The notes beneath the pieces were generated by a model. That model did not search any database and had not been told where the DNA came from. It saw only the letters and a program-made list of their open reading frames with translations. From Mycolicibacterium parafortuitum (lineage in GTDB: Bacteria > Actinomycetota > Actinomycetes > Mycobacteriales > Mycobacteriaceae), in the NCBI RefSeq assembly GCF_010725485.1, contig NZ_AP022598.1:2976001-3040000 (forward strand): a stretch of 64,000 nucleotides of DNA, written 5' to 3'. Shown here piece by piece: positions 52,395 through 60,011 of this stretch (within the stretch, counting starts at the first letter, position 1; each line of letters opens with the position of its first letter). Both the position numbers and the translations under genes were made by a program.

Positions 52395-53144
52395 GTGGCC
52401 AGTCCGCGCAGCGCTCCCGAGGACCCGGCGAGGGTGGTGATGCGCCGCGCCGACGGCAGCCCGATCCACGTGCTGGTCGTCGACGACGAACCGGTGCTCG
52501 CCGAGCTGGTGTCCATGGCGTTGCGCTACGAGGGCTGGGACATCTCCACCGCCGGGGACGGCGCCACCGCGATCGCCCTGGCCCGGGAGAACCCGCCCGA
52601 CGTCGTCGTGCTCGACGTGATGCTGCCGGACATGAGCGGACTGGACGTGCTGCGCCGACTGCGCGAGCAGATCCCGGGTCTGCCGCTGCTGCTGCTCACC
52701 GCGAAGGACTCGGTGGAGGATCGCATCGCGGGTCTGACCGCGGGCGGCGACGACTACGTGACCAAACCGTTCAGCATCGAGGAGGTCGTCCTGCGGTTGC
52801 GCGCGCTGCTGCGCCGCACCGGAGTGGCCACCGACGCCGGCGGCGCCAAGCTCGTCGTCGGTGACCTGGTGCTCGACGAGGACAGCCACGAGGTGACCCG
52901 CGGCGGCGACGTGATCACCCTGACCGCGACGGAGTTCGAGCTGTTGCGGTTCATGATGCGCAACGCCAAACGCGTCCTGAGCAAGGCGCAGATCCTCGAC
53001 CGGGTGTGGAGCTACGACTTCGGTGGCCGGTCGAACATCGTCGAACTGTATGTCTCCTATCTGCGGAAGAAGATCGACAGCGGCCGCGAGCCGATGATCC
53101 ACACGCTGCGCGGTGCGGGGTATGTCCTCAAACCGCCGCGCTGA
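52395..53144 (+). CDS. OmpR-family response regulator, TrcR-like
   Basis: A 249-residue regulator from GTG 52395 (234 from ATG 52440). The receiver domain starts IHVLVVDDEPVLAELV; the phospho-acceptor is Asp74 in VVVLDVMLPDMSG; the conserved Lys is in VTKPFSIEE. The C-terminal winged helix includes LTATEFELLRFMMRNAKRVLSKAQILDRVWSYDF and MIHTLRGAGYVL. RADGSPIHVLVVDDEP is close to what I recall for M. tuberculosis TrcR. The sensor gene overlaps its 3' end by 23 bp. A TTCACAG motif precedes both this gene and the downstream glycosyltransferase, which is its probable target. Confidence 0.9.
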   Translation: MASPRSAPEDPARVVMRRADGSPIHVLVVDDEPVLAELVSMALRYEGWDISTAGDGATAIALARENPPDVVVLDVMLPDMSGLDVLRRLREQIPGLPLLLLTAKDSVEDRIAGLTAGGDDYVTKPFSIEEVVLRLRALLRRTGVATDAGGAKLVVGDLVLDEDSHEVTRGGDVITLTATEFELLRFMMRNAKRVLSKAQILDRVWSYDFGGRSNIVELYVSYLRKKIDSGREPMIHTLRGAGYVLKPPR

Positions 53145-54744
53145 GCGCACGGCGCCGACCGCTTTGCGTTCGCCACGCGGTTGGTCGCTGCGCACCCGCC
53201 TGATCGTCACCCAGGTGCTGCTGCTCGCCGTGGTGTGCGCGGGCATCGGGATCGCGACGGAGTTTGCGCTGCAGCGATTCCTGATGAACCAACTCGACGA
53301 ACAGGTGATCGAGTCCGGACGGCGGGCATCGGTGATCTTCGAGATGGGTCCGCCGCCGGGACCGGGGATGGGCTTTCCGGTGCCGCCGGGGATGCGTCCC
53401 CCGGCCGGGCCACCGGGACCGCCGCCTCCGGGGCCCGGCCGACGCATGATGATGGCCGACGAGGGGCCGGGTCCGGCGTTCCTCAACGCGCCGGGGCAGG
53501 CCATCCGCACCGTCGGCGCGGTCGTGGCCGACGGCGGCCCCGAGGACGCGGGCGTGATCGCCGCGGACGGCTCGCGCGCCGAGATCTCCGATGCCGCAGC
53601 CCGTCAACTCGCCGAGGTCACCGTCGACGGGCGCCCGCACACCGTCGAGCTCGACGGGCTCGGCCGCTACCGCGTGGTCGCGTTCCCGACCCGGCTACCC
53701 GGTGAGGCCGTGGTCGCCGGGCTGCCGACCTCCGACGTCGACGACACCTTGGTCCGGGTGGCGGTGATCTTCGGTGTCGTCGCCGCGGTCGCGCTGGCGG
53801 CGGCCGGGACGGCGGGCATCGTCATCGTCCGGCGCCAACTCGCCCCGCTGGCAAGGGTTTCCGATGCCGCCCAGCAGGTGGCCGACCTCGAGCTGGACCG
53901 CGGCGAGGTGCGGTTGCCGACCCCGATCGTCAAGGTCGACCCCGAGGCCGCGCAGACCGAGGTCGGCCAGCTCGGGTCGGCGCTGAACCGGATGCTGGAC
54001 CGGATCGCCGGCGCGCTGACCGCGCGGCACGCCAGCGAGACCCGGGTGCGGCAGTTCGTCGCCGACGCCAGCCATGAACTGCGCACCCCGCTGGCCGCGA
54101 TCCGCGGCTACACCGAACTGGCACAACGTAAACAGGCCGAGTTGCCCGACGACGTCGCGCATGCGATGAACCGGGTCCAGTCCGAGACCGAGCGGATGAC
54201 CCAGCTCGTCGAGGACATGCTCCTGCTGGCCCGCCTGGACACCGGTCGGCCGCTGGAGCGCGAAACCGTGGACCTCACCCGCCTGGTCGTCGACGCGGTC
54301 AGCGACGCGCACGTCGCAGGCCCGGACCACGTGTGGGAACTCGACCTACCCGAGGAGCCGGTGACCGTGCCCGGCGACGAGGCCCGGCTGCGCCAGGTGC
54401 TGGCGAACCTGCTCGCCAACGCGCGTATCCACACCCCGCCGGGAACGACGGTCACCACCGCGCTGTCGTCCGCCGACGGGGATGCGGTGCTGACGGTCCG
54501 CGACGACGGACCGGGGATCCCCGTCGCGCTGCAGCCCGAGGTGTTCGAACGGTTCGCCCGCGGTGACACGTCGCGCTCGCGCCGCGGCGGTAGTACCGGT
54601 CTCGGTCTGGCGATCGTCGCGGCGGTGGTGCGCGCCCACGACGGCAGCATCGAGTTGCGCAGCGCCGAGGGCAGAACCGAGTTCACGGTCAGGTTGCCCG
54701 GCGATTCACAGTCCGCGCACAGTCAGCGCGCGCCGATCGCCTAG
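53122..54744 (+). CDS. Membrane sensor histidine kinase, TrcS-like, with Pro/Gly-rich sensor loop
   Basis: A 540-residue kinase. Membrane helix 1 is near residues 25-50 (LIVTQVLLLAVVCAGIGIATEF) and helix 2 near 213-235. The external loop between them includes a Pro/Gly-rich stretch at about 76-110 (PPPGPGMGFPVPPGMRPP...). A HAMP linker is followed by the H-box with His318 (FVADASHELRTPLAAIRGY), N-box LANLLANARIHTPPG, G1 DDGPGIP and G2 STGLGLAIV. ATG 53122 lies within the regulator gene; GTG 53113 is an alternative. It pairs with the upstream regulator; the signal is unknown. Confidence 0.9.
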   Translation: MSSNRRAERTAPTALRSPRGWSLRTRLIVTQVLLLAVVCAGIGIATEFALQRFLMNQLDEQVIESGRRASVIFEMGPPPGPGMGFPVPPGMRPPAGPPGPPPPGPGRRMMMADEGPGPAFLNAPGQAIRTVGAVVADGGPEDAGVIAADGSRAEISDAAARQLAEVTVDGRPHTVELDGLGRYRVVAFPTRLPGEAVVAGLPTSDVDDTLVRVAVIFGVVAAVALAAAGTAGIVIVRRQLAPLARVSDAAQQVADLELDRGEVRLPTPIVKVDPEAAQTEVGQLGSALNRMLDRIAGALTARHASETRVRQFVADASHELRTPLAAIRGYTELAQRKQAELPDDVAHAMNRVQSETERMTQLVEDMLLLARLDTGRPLERETVDLTRLVVDAVSDAHVAGPDHVWELDLPEEPVTVPGDEARLRQVLANLLANARIHTPPGTTVTTALSSADGDAVLTVRDDGPGIPVALQPEVFERFARGDTSRSRRGGSTGLGLAIVAAVVRAHDGSIELRSAEGRTEFTVRLPGDSQSAHSQRAPIA

Positions 54745-54752
54745 GCAGATCT

Positions 54753-54815
54753 CCCGCGAGCAGTCGCAAACTCGCACGATTTCCGATCCCGGCGTGCGAT
54801 TTCACGTCTGCTCGC
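54753..54815. repeat. Intergenic palindrome family, copy 3
   Basis: Left arm CCCGCGAGCAGTCGCAAACT plus CGCACG (54753-54778) and right arm GTGCGATTTCACGTCTGCTC plus GC (54793-54815) pair with a few mismatches. It lies 8 bp after the sensor-kinase stop and may terminate that transcript. Confidence 0.75.
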
Positions 54816-54853
54816 CGGCGGCACCGCGTGTAGGACCTGACCAAGCCCGCGAG

Positions 54854-54871
54854 TTCACAGGTGGCGCAAAG
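54854..54871 (+). promoter_or_regulatory. Motif shared by the two-component regulator and glycosyltransferase genes, copy 2
   Basis: TTCACAGGTGGCGCAAAG, 15 of 18 identical with copy 1 at 52333. It ends 45 bp before ATG 54917, almost the same distance as copy 1 to its start (44 bp), which also supports 54917 over ATG 54884. Confidence 0.5.
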
Positions 54872-54916
54872 CTTCCGCCCACGATGAGCACACGCGGGCG
54901 GCCGAGCCTGGAGGAC

Positions 54917-56176
54917 ATGACCTACACCGTCCTGGATGGCGAACCCCGTTGCGTGTCTCGGCCGAACGCCGCCACCGCAGCCCGGGGCACGGGTGCGCCC
55001 GTCCTCGACATCGTCATCCCCGTCTACAACGAGCGGGCCGCACTCGCGAATTCGGTACGGCGGCTGCACCGCTACCTGAGCGAGTCCATGCCGTTCTCAG
55101 CGCAGATCACCATCGCCGACAACGCCAGCGTCGACGACACCCCGCGCATCGCGACCCAACTGGCCGACGAGCTTCCCGGCGTGCGTGTGGTTCGGTTGGA
55201 GGAGAAGGGACGTGGCCGCGCGTTGCATCAGGTGTGGACGCAGTCCGATGCCACCGTTCTCGTCTACATGGATGTCGACCTGTCCACCGACCTCGCCGCG
55301 CTGGCGCCCCTGGTCGCGCCGCTGATCTCGGGTCACTCCGACCTCGCGATCGGCACCCGGCTGGCTCGCGGCGCCCGCGTCGTACGTGGCCCGAAGCGGG
55401 AGATCATCTCGCGCTGCTACAACCTGATCCTGAAATCGACTCTGTCAGCGAAGTTTTCCGACGCACAGTGCGGATTCAAGGCGATTCGCGCCGATGTCGC
55501 CGCGCAGCTGCTGCCGTACGTCGAAGACACCGGATGGTTCTTCGACACCGAGCTGCTGGTGCTCGCCGAACGCAGCGGGTTGCGCATCCACGAGGTGCCC
55601 GTGGACTGGGTGGACGACCCGGACAGCCGGGTCGACATCGTGGCCACCGCCGCCGCGGACCTCAGAGGCATCGGCCGGCTGCTGCGTGGTTTCGCCGGCG
55701 GCGCCATCCCGGTCAACACGATCGCCGCGCAGCTCGGTAACACCCGCGCCGAGCCGCGCAGCTCGTTGCTGCGGCAGGTAGTCAGATTCGCCGCGGTCGG
55801 CGTCACCTCGACCGCGGCCTACATCCTGCTGTTCATGGTGATGCAGGGCTGGGCCGGCGCACAGCTGGCGAACCTGATCGCACTGCTGATGACCGCGATC
55901 GGCAACACCGCCGCGAACCGCAGGTTCACCTTCGGCATCGGCGGACGCCGACGGCTGGCCCGGCACCACGTCGAGGGCCTGGTCGTCTTCGCCGTCGCGC
56001 TGGCCATCACCAGCGGCGCCCTCGGCCTGTTGCACGTCAGCGCCGAATCTCCGCACCACCTCGTCGAACTCGCCGTCCTCGTCGCGGCGAATCTGCTCGC
56101 CACCGTGGTGCGTTTCGTCCTGCTGCGTGGCTGGGTGTTCCATCCCCGCCGCACCACCACCGAAGGGCGAATCTGA
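54917..56176 (+). CDS. Glycosyltransferase GT2 (polyprenyl-phosphate sugar synthase-like) fused to GtrA domain
   Basis: A 419-residue protein. Residues about 28-260 are a GT2 domain like dolichyl-phosphate mannose/glucose synthase (LDIVIPVYNERAAL; catalytic DVD in VLVYMDVDLSTD; DAQCGFKAIR; DTELLVLAERSG). Residues about 280-410 are a GtrA-type four-helix membrane domain (RQVVRFAAVGVTSTAAYILLFM... IGNTAANRRFTFG). It should load a sugar onto polyprenyl phosphate and flip or present it across the membrane. GGAGG sits close before ATG 54917; ATG 54884 is possible. The stop overlaps the next start (TGATG). Confidence 0.87.
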   Translation: MTYTVLDGEPRCVSRPNAATAARGTGAPVLDIVIPVYNERAALANSVRRLHRYLSESMPFSAQITIADNASVDDTPRIATQLADELPGVRVVRLEEKGRGRALHQVWTQSDATVLVYMDVDLSTDLAALAPLVAPLISGHSDLAIGTRLARGARVVRGPKREIISRCYNLILKSTLSAKFSDAQCGFKAIRADVAAQLLPYVEDTGWFFDTELLVLAERSGLRIHEVPVDWVDDPDSRVDIVATAAADLRGIGRLLRGFAGGAIPVNTIAAQLGNTRAEPRSSLLRQVVRFAAVGVTSTAAYILLFMVMQGWAGAQLANLIALLMTAIGNTAANRRFTFGIGGRRRLARHHVEGLVVFAVALAITSGALGLLHVSAESPHHLVELAVLVAANLLATVVRFVLLRGWVFHPRRTTTEGRI

Positions 56177-58077
56177 TGTGCGTCATCGCACTGGCGTCCG
56201 CGAGTGCGGCCGCGCAGCCCGACCCCGGTGCTGCGCGCAGCCCCCGCTGGGTGCGGCCCGCGCTGCTGGGTCTGCTGGCCGCGACCGCACTGCTCTACCT
56301 GTGGGGGCTGGGTTCGTCGGGCTGGGCCAACCAGTACTACGCCGCGGCCGCGCAGGCGGGCACGCAGAATGCGACGGCGTGGCTGTTCGGCTCGTTCGAC
56401 GCCGGCAACGCCATCACCGTGGACAAGCCGCCCGCTTCGCTGTGGGTGATGGCCCTGTCGGGCCGGCTGTTCGGCTTCAGCCCGTTCACGATGCTGCTGC
56501 CGCAGGCGTTGATGGGCGTCGCCTCGGTGGCGGTGCTGTTCGCCGCGGTTCGGCGGGTCAGCGGCCCGGGGGCGGGTTTGATCGCGGGTGCGGCGCTGGC
56601 CGTGACACCGGTGGCAGCGTTGATGTTCCGGTACAACAATCCCGACGCGCTGCTGGTCCTGCTGCTCGTGGTCGCCGCCTATCTGATGGTGCGCGCGATT
56701 CAGACCGGCGGCACCCGCTGGGTGGTGCTGGTCGGCGTGGTGCTCGGGGTCGCGTTCCTGACCAAGATGCTGCAGGCGTTCCTGGTCGTGCCCGGTCTCG
56801 CGCTGGCGTTCCTGGTCGCGGCGCCGGTCGGATTCTGGGCGCGGGTGGGCAAGTTGGCGGCCGGGGGTGTTGCGATGGTGGCGACGGCCGGCTCGTTCCT
56901 GGCGTTGGTGAGCCTGTGGCCCGCGGATGAGCGGCCATACATCGGCGGCTCCACCGACAACAGCCTGCTGCAGCTGGCGTTGGGCTACAACGGAATTCAG
57001 CGCGTCATGGGCGGCGACGGCATGCACGGAGGCGGGGGGCCGGGCGGACCCGGCGGCCCCAGTGGCGGTCCGGGCAGGGGTGCGAACCTGTTCTTCGGTG
57101 GCGAGCCCGGAATCGGGAGGCTCTTCGGCGACTCGATGGGGGCCGAGGCGTCGTGGCTCCTGCCGGCGGCGTTGATCGGTCTGGCGGCAGGTTTGTGGAT
57201 CACCCGTCGTGCCGCTCGCACCGACGCGGTGCGCGCCTCACTGCTGCTGTGGGGTGGTTGGGTGCTCGTCACCGGCGTGGTGTTCAGCTTCATGGACGGC
57301 ACCGTCCACCCGTACTACACCGTCGCGCTGGCTCCAGGGATCGCCGCGTCGGTCGGTATCGGGGCGGTCGAGTTGTGGCGTGGCAGGGATCTTTTCACGC
57401 GACGCCTGCTCGTGGCGGCGATGTCCGCGGTGACGGGTGTGTGGGCGTTCGTGCTGCTCGACCGCACGCCCGGCTGGCAGCCGTGGTTGCGCTGGGTGGT
57501 GCTGGCCGGCTCGATCGCGGTGGCAGCCGTGGTCGGCGTCGGGGCGCAGCGGCTCGGCCGCGCCACCTCCGTCGTCGCCGCCGGGGCACTCCTGTTCGGC
57601 GCCGCCGCGCCGCTGGCGTACACGATGGAGACCGCGGCGCATTCCCACAGCGGCGGCCTGGTGATGTCAGGGCCGGCACGGACCGACGGCTTCGCCGGAC
57701 CTCCCGGCGCCGGCGGGGGTGGCGATCCATTCGGATCCCGGTCGGCGGCGGACAACACCGAGCTGCTGGCGATGCTGAGGGAGGCCGACAATCGCTGGGC
57801 CGCAGCTGGTGTCGGCTCGATGCAGACCGCCGATCTCGAACTGCAGACGGGTGCCTCGGTGATGGCCATCGGCGGCTTCACCGGTGGGGACGATTCGCCC
57901 ACCCTGGAGCAGTTTCAGCAGTACGTCGCCGACGGGCAGGTCCGGTATTTCATCGCAGGCGGGCGCCGCGGTCCGGGCGGAGGTTCGGGCTCGTCCGCGC
58001 AGATCACGTCTTGGGTGGAGCAGACCTTCACCCCGCGCGACGTGGGCGGGGTCAACGTCTATGACCTGCAGTCATGA
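56176..58077 (+). CDS. GT39/ArnT-YkcB-like membrane glycosyltransferase
   Basis: A 633-residue polytopic membrane protein. The N-terminal part has LYLWGLGSSGWANQYYAAAAQAG and ITVDKPPASLWVMALSGRLFG, where the acidic residue in VDKPP is the conserved catalytic-loop feature of this GT-C group. About ten or more helices follow. A Gly/Pro-rich external loop (about residues 279-305, GGDGMHGGGGPGGPGG) and a large C-terminal extracellular domain (ADNTELLAMLREADNRWAAAGVGSMQ...) are present. It would use the polyprenyl-linked sugar made by the upstream fusion protein to modify an envelope polymer or protein. ATG overlaps the upstream stop by one base. Confidence 0.87.
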   Translation: MCVIALASASAAAQPDPGAARSPRWVRPALLGLLAATALLYLWGLGSSGWANQYYAAAAQAGTQNATAWLFGSFDAGNAITVDKPPASLWVMALSGRLFGFSPFTMLLPQALMGVASVAVLFAAVRRVSGPGAGLIAGAALAVTPVAALMFRYNNPDALLVLLLVVAAYLMVRAIQTGGTRWVVLVGVVLGVAFLTKMLQAFLVVPGLALAFLVAAPVGFWARVGKLAAGGVAMVATAGSFLALVSLWPADERPYIGGSTDNSLLQLALGYNGIQRVMGGDGMHGGGGPGGPGGPSGGPGRGANLFFGGEPGIGRLFGDSMGAEASWLLPAALIGLAAGLWITRRAARTDAVRASLLLWGGWVLVTGVVFSFMDGTVHPYYTVALAPGIAASVGIGAVELWRGRDLFTRRLLVAAMSAVTGVWAFVLLDRTPGWQPWLRWVVLAGSIAVAAVVGVGAQRLGRATSVVAAGALLFGAAAPLAYTMETAAHSHSGGLVMSGPARTDGFAGPPGAGGGGDPFGSRSAADNTELLAMLREADNRWAAAGVGSMQTADLELQTGASVMAIGGFTGGDDSPTLEQFQQYVADGQVRYFIAGGRRGPGGGSGSSAQITSWVEQTFTPRDVGGVNVYDLQS

Positions 58078-58080
58078 CGC

Positions 58081-58102
58081 GCGAAAGCACCTTCGGTTTC
58101 GC
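58081..58102 (+). terminator. Short hairpin after the GT39-like gene
   Basis: GCGAAA (58081-58086) and TTTCGC (58097-58102) pair around a 10-nt loop, starting 4 bp after the stop codon. There is no clear U-tract, so a termination role is plausible but weakly supported. Confidence 0.4.
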
Positions 58103-58152
58103 CGGTGTAGATCTCGCTGATTTTGATGCGTGACGCCGGCCCGTCGTGCTGC

Positions 58153-58158
58153 TAGCTT
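58153..58158 (+). promoter_or_regulatory. -10 box (TAGCTT) for canA, leaderless
   Basis: TAGCTT, 7 nt, then ATG 58166. Supports this start over the in-frame codon at 58130. Confidence 0.55.
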
Positions 58159-58165
58159 GCGCGAC

Positions 58166-58657
58166 ATGACTGTGACGGACGAGTACCTGCAGAACAACAA
58201 GAAGTACGCCGAGACGTTCTCGGGGCCGTTGCCGCTGCCTCCGAGCAAGCACGTCGCGGTCGTGGCCTGCATGGACGCCCGGTTGGACGTCTACCGGATC
58301 CTCGGCCTCAACGACGGCGAGGCACACGTCATCCGCAACGCCGGCGGCGTGATCACCGACGACGAGATCCGCTCGCTGGCCATCAGCCAGCGCCTACTCG
58401 GCACCAAAGAGATCATCCTGATCCACCACACCGACTGCGGAATGCTGACCTTCACCGACGACGCGTTCAAGCGCGACATTCAGGACGAGACGGGTCTGAA
58501 GCCCGAATGGGCCGCCGAGTCGTTCCCGGATCTGGAGGAGGACGTCCGCCAGTCACTGCGCCGTATCGAGGCCAGCCCGTTCGTCACCAAGCACGAGTCG
58601 TTGCGCGGCTTCATCTTCGACGTCGCGACCGGCCTGCTCAACGAGGTCACCCTCTAG
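58166..58657 (+). CDS. canA: Beta-carbonic anhydrase CanA
   Basis: A 163-residue zinc enzyme that interconverts CO2 and bicarbonate, the same length as M. tuberculosis Rv1284. Zinc ligands are Cys35 (VACMDARLD), His88 and Cys91 (IHHTDCG), with the Asp37-Arg39 dyad present. In the closed form of such enzymes Asp37 can act as fourth ligand. Soluble, probably a tetramer or dimer. It precedes the sulfate-assimilation operon as in M. tuberculosis but is separated from it by 389 bp. Confidence 0.93.
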   Translation: MTVTDEYLQNNKKYAETFSGPLPLPPSKHVAVVACMDARLDVYRILGLNDGEAHVIRNAGGVITDDEIRSLAISQRLLGTKEIILIHHTDCGMLTFTDDAFKRDIQDETGLKPEWAAESFPDLEEDVRQSLRRIEASPFVTKHESLRGFIFDVATGLLNEVTL

Positions 58658-58674
58658 CGCCCCGCGCCTTGCTC

Positions 58675-58933
58675 CGCGAGCGCGCGTGTTTGCACACGAC
58701 GCGCCGCGGCTTTTCGGCACCTGACGCGCGTTCGTCACCGGCGAGCGCGCGTGAGCCGGTCTCGGAGGTCGCGATCGCCGTCGCGGCGACGGGGGGCCGG
58801 GGGAGGAGCCGGGAGTGGCTCTCGCCGGGATGGTTGCCGGAGCAATGACCGAACGCGCGCAGTCGTGATGGCCTGAGCGTGCCTAACCTGCCGAAATCGC
58901 ACGGCGCGTCGCGGACAGACACGCGCGCTCGCG
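58675..58933. repeat. 259-bp segment with 32-bp terminal inverted repeats (MITE-like)
   Basis: The ends CGCGAGCGCGCGTGT... and its complement ...ACACGCGCGCTCGCG match at 28 of 32 positions. A third partial copy (GCGAGCGCGCGTGAGCC, direct orientation) is at 58741. The segment has no coding frame for a transposase and no target duplication I can see, so it could be a non-autonomous element or a set of hairpins. Confidence 0.55.
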
Positions 58934-58981
58934 AAACAACCGCACCCGACCACGCTGCGGGGCGTTGACACGGGGCGCCGT

Positions 58982-59020
58982 CCGGGTATCTAATACCGGG
59001 TTAAGGCCATAAATATGGTC
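58982..59020. promoter_or_regulatory. Two short palindromes in the cysD promoter region
   Basis: GGTAT-CTA-ATACC (58985-58997) and CCATA-AA-TATGG (59007-59018) lie 27-62 bp before the cysD ATG in the only AT-rich patch of the region. They could be binding sites for a sulfur-status regulator and contain promoter-like sequence. No known consensus was matched. Confidence 0.4.
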
Positions 59021-59046
59021 AATTCTACCAACTTTACGAGGTATCC

Positions 59047-59976
59047 ATGACGGCGACCGACGAGCTCGCGCAGAATGCGGGCCGGTACGAGCTGAGCCAC
59101 CTCCGCGCGCTGGAGGCCGAGGCGATCCACATCATCAGGGAGGTGGCCGCGGAGTTCGAGCGGCCGGTGCTGCTGTTCTCGGGCGGCAAGGACTCCATCG
59201 TGATGCTGCACCTGGCGATCAAGGCGTTCCGGCCGGGCCGGTTGCCGTTCCCGGTGATGCACGTCGACACCGGCCACAACTTCGACGAGGTGCTGCAGGC
59301 CCGCGACGAGCTGGTCGCCGAGTCCGGGGTGCGCCTGGTGGTGGCGAGGGTGCAGGACGACATCGACGCCGGCAGGGTGGTCGAGACGATCCCGTCACGT
59401 AACCCGATGCAGACGTTCACGCTGCTGCGTGCGATCCGGGAGAACAAGTTCGACGCGGCCTTCGGCGGCGCCCGCCGCGACGAGGAGAAGGCCCGCGCCA
59501 AGGAGCGCGTCTTCAGCTTCCGCGACGAGTTCGGTCAGTGGGACCCGAAGAATCAGCGCCCCGAACTGTGGAACCTGTACAACGGCAGGCATCGCAAGGG
59601 TGAGCACATCCGCGCCTTCCCGCTGTCGAACTGGACCGAATTCGACATCTGGTCCTACATCGGCGCCGAGAAGATCAAGCTGCCCTCGATCTACTACGCA
59701 CACCAGCGCAAGGTGTTCGAGCGCGACGGGATGCTGCTCGCCGTACACCGATACCTGCAGCCCCGCAAGGACGAGCCGATCATCGAGAAGACGGTGCGGT
59801 TCCGCACCGTCGGTGACGTGACGTGCACGGGATGCGTGGAGTCCACCGCCGCAACGGTTTCCGAGGTCATCGCCGAGACGGCGATCTCCCGGCTGACCGA
59901 GCGCGGCGCGACCCGCGCCGACGACCGGATCTCTGAAGCAGGCATGGAAGATCGCAAGCGCGAGGGGTATTTCTGA
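59047..59976 (+). CDS. cysD: Sulfate adenylyltransferase subunit 2 (CysD)
   Basis: A 309-residue ATP-sulfurylase small subunit that forms adenylyl sulfate from sulfate and ATP with CysN. The PP-loop nucleotide-binding motif is LLFSGGKDSIVM (residues 43-54); the family segments AFGGARRDEEKARAKERVFSFRD, WDPKNQRPELWNLYNG and the C-terminal DRKREGYF are intact. A GAGGT ribosome site precedes ATG 59047. First gene of the cysD-cysNC-cysQ operon; a mini-ORF begins on its stop codon. Confidence 0.95.
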   Translation: MTATDELAQNAGRYELSHLRALEAEAIHIIREVAAEFERPVLLFSGGKDSIVMLHLAIKAFRPGRLPFPVMHVDTGHNFDEVLQARDELVAESGVRLVVARVQDDIDAGRVVETIPSRNPMQTFTLLRAIRENKFDAAFGGARRDEEKARAKERVFSFRDEFGQWDPKNQRPELWNLYNGRHRKGEHIRAFPLSNWTEFDIWSYIGAEKIKLPSIYYAHQRKVFERDGMLLAVHRYLQPRKDEPIIEKTVRFRTVGDVTCTGCVESTAATVSEVIAETAISRLTERGATRADDRISEAGMEDRKREGYF

Positions 59977-60011
59977 TGGCCGCTCGCGCGAAGAAGGGGT
60001 ACTTCTTATGA
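59976..60011 (+). CDS. 11-residue mini-ORF bridging cysD and cysNC
   Basis: ATG at 59976 overlaps the cysD stop (TGATG), and its TGA at 60009 overlaps the cysNC ATG at 60008 (ATGA). The predicted peptide MAARAKKGYFL resembles the CysD C-terminus KREGYF. It looks like a tandem duplication of the cysD/cysN junction that now couples translation of the two genes. Whether the peptide itself matters is unknown. Confidence 0.5.
   Translation: MAARAKKGYFL

Larger units (their letters stand above)
58658..59046. other. 389-bp intergenic region with inverted repeats and the cysD promoter
   Basis: No gene is seen on either strand. The first part is bounded by a 32-bp inverted repeat (58675-58706 and 58902-58933). 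The last 65 bp are AT-rich for this genome and contain two palindromes and the presumed cysD promoter. The middle holds a further GCGAGCGCGCGTG copy at 58741 and otherwise GC-rich DNA with no pattern I could name. Confidence 0.7.
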
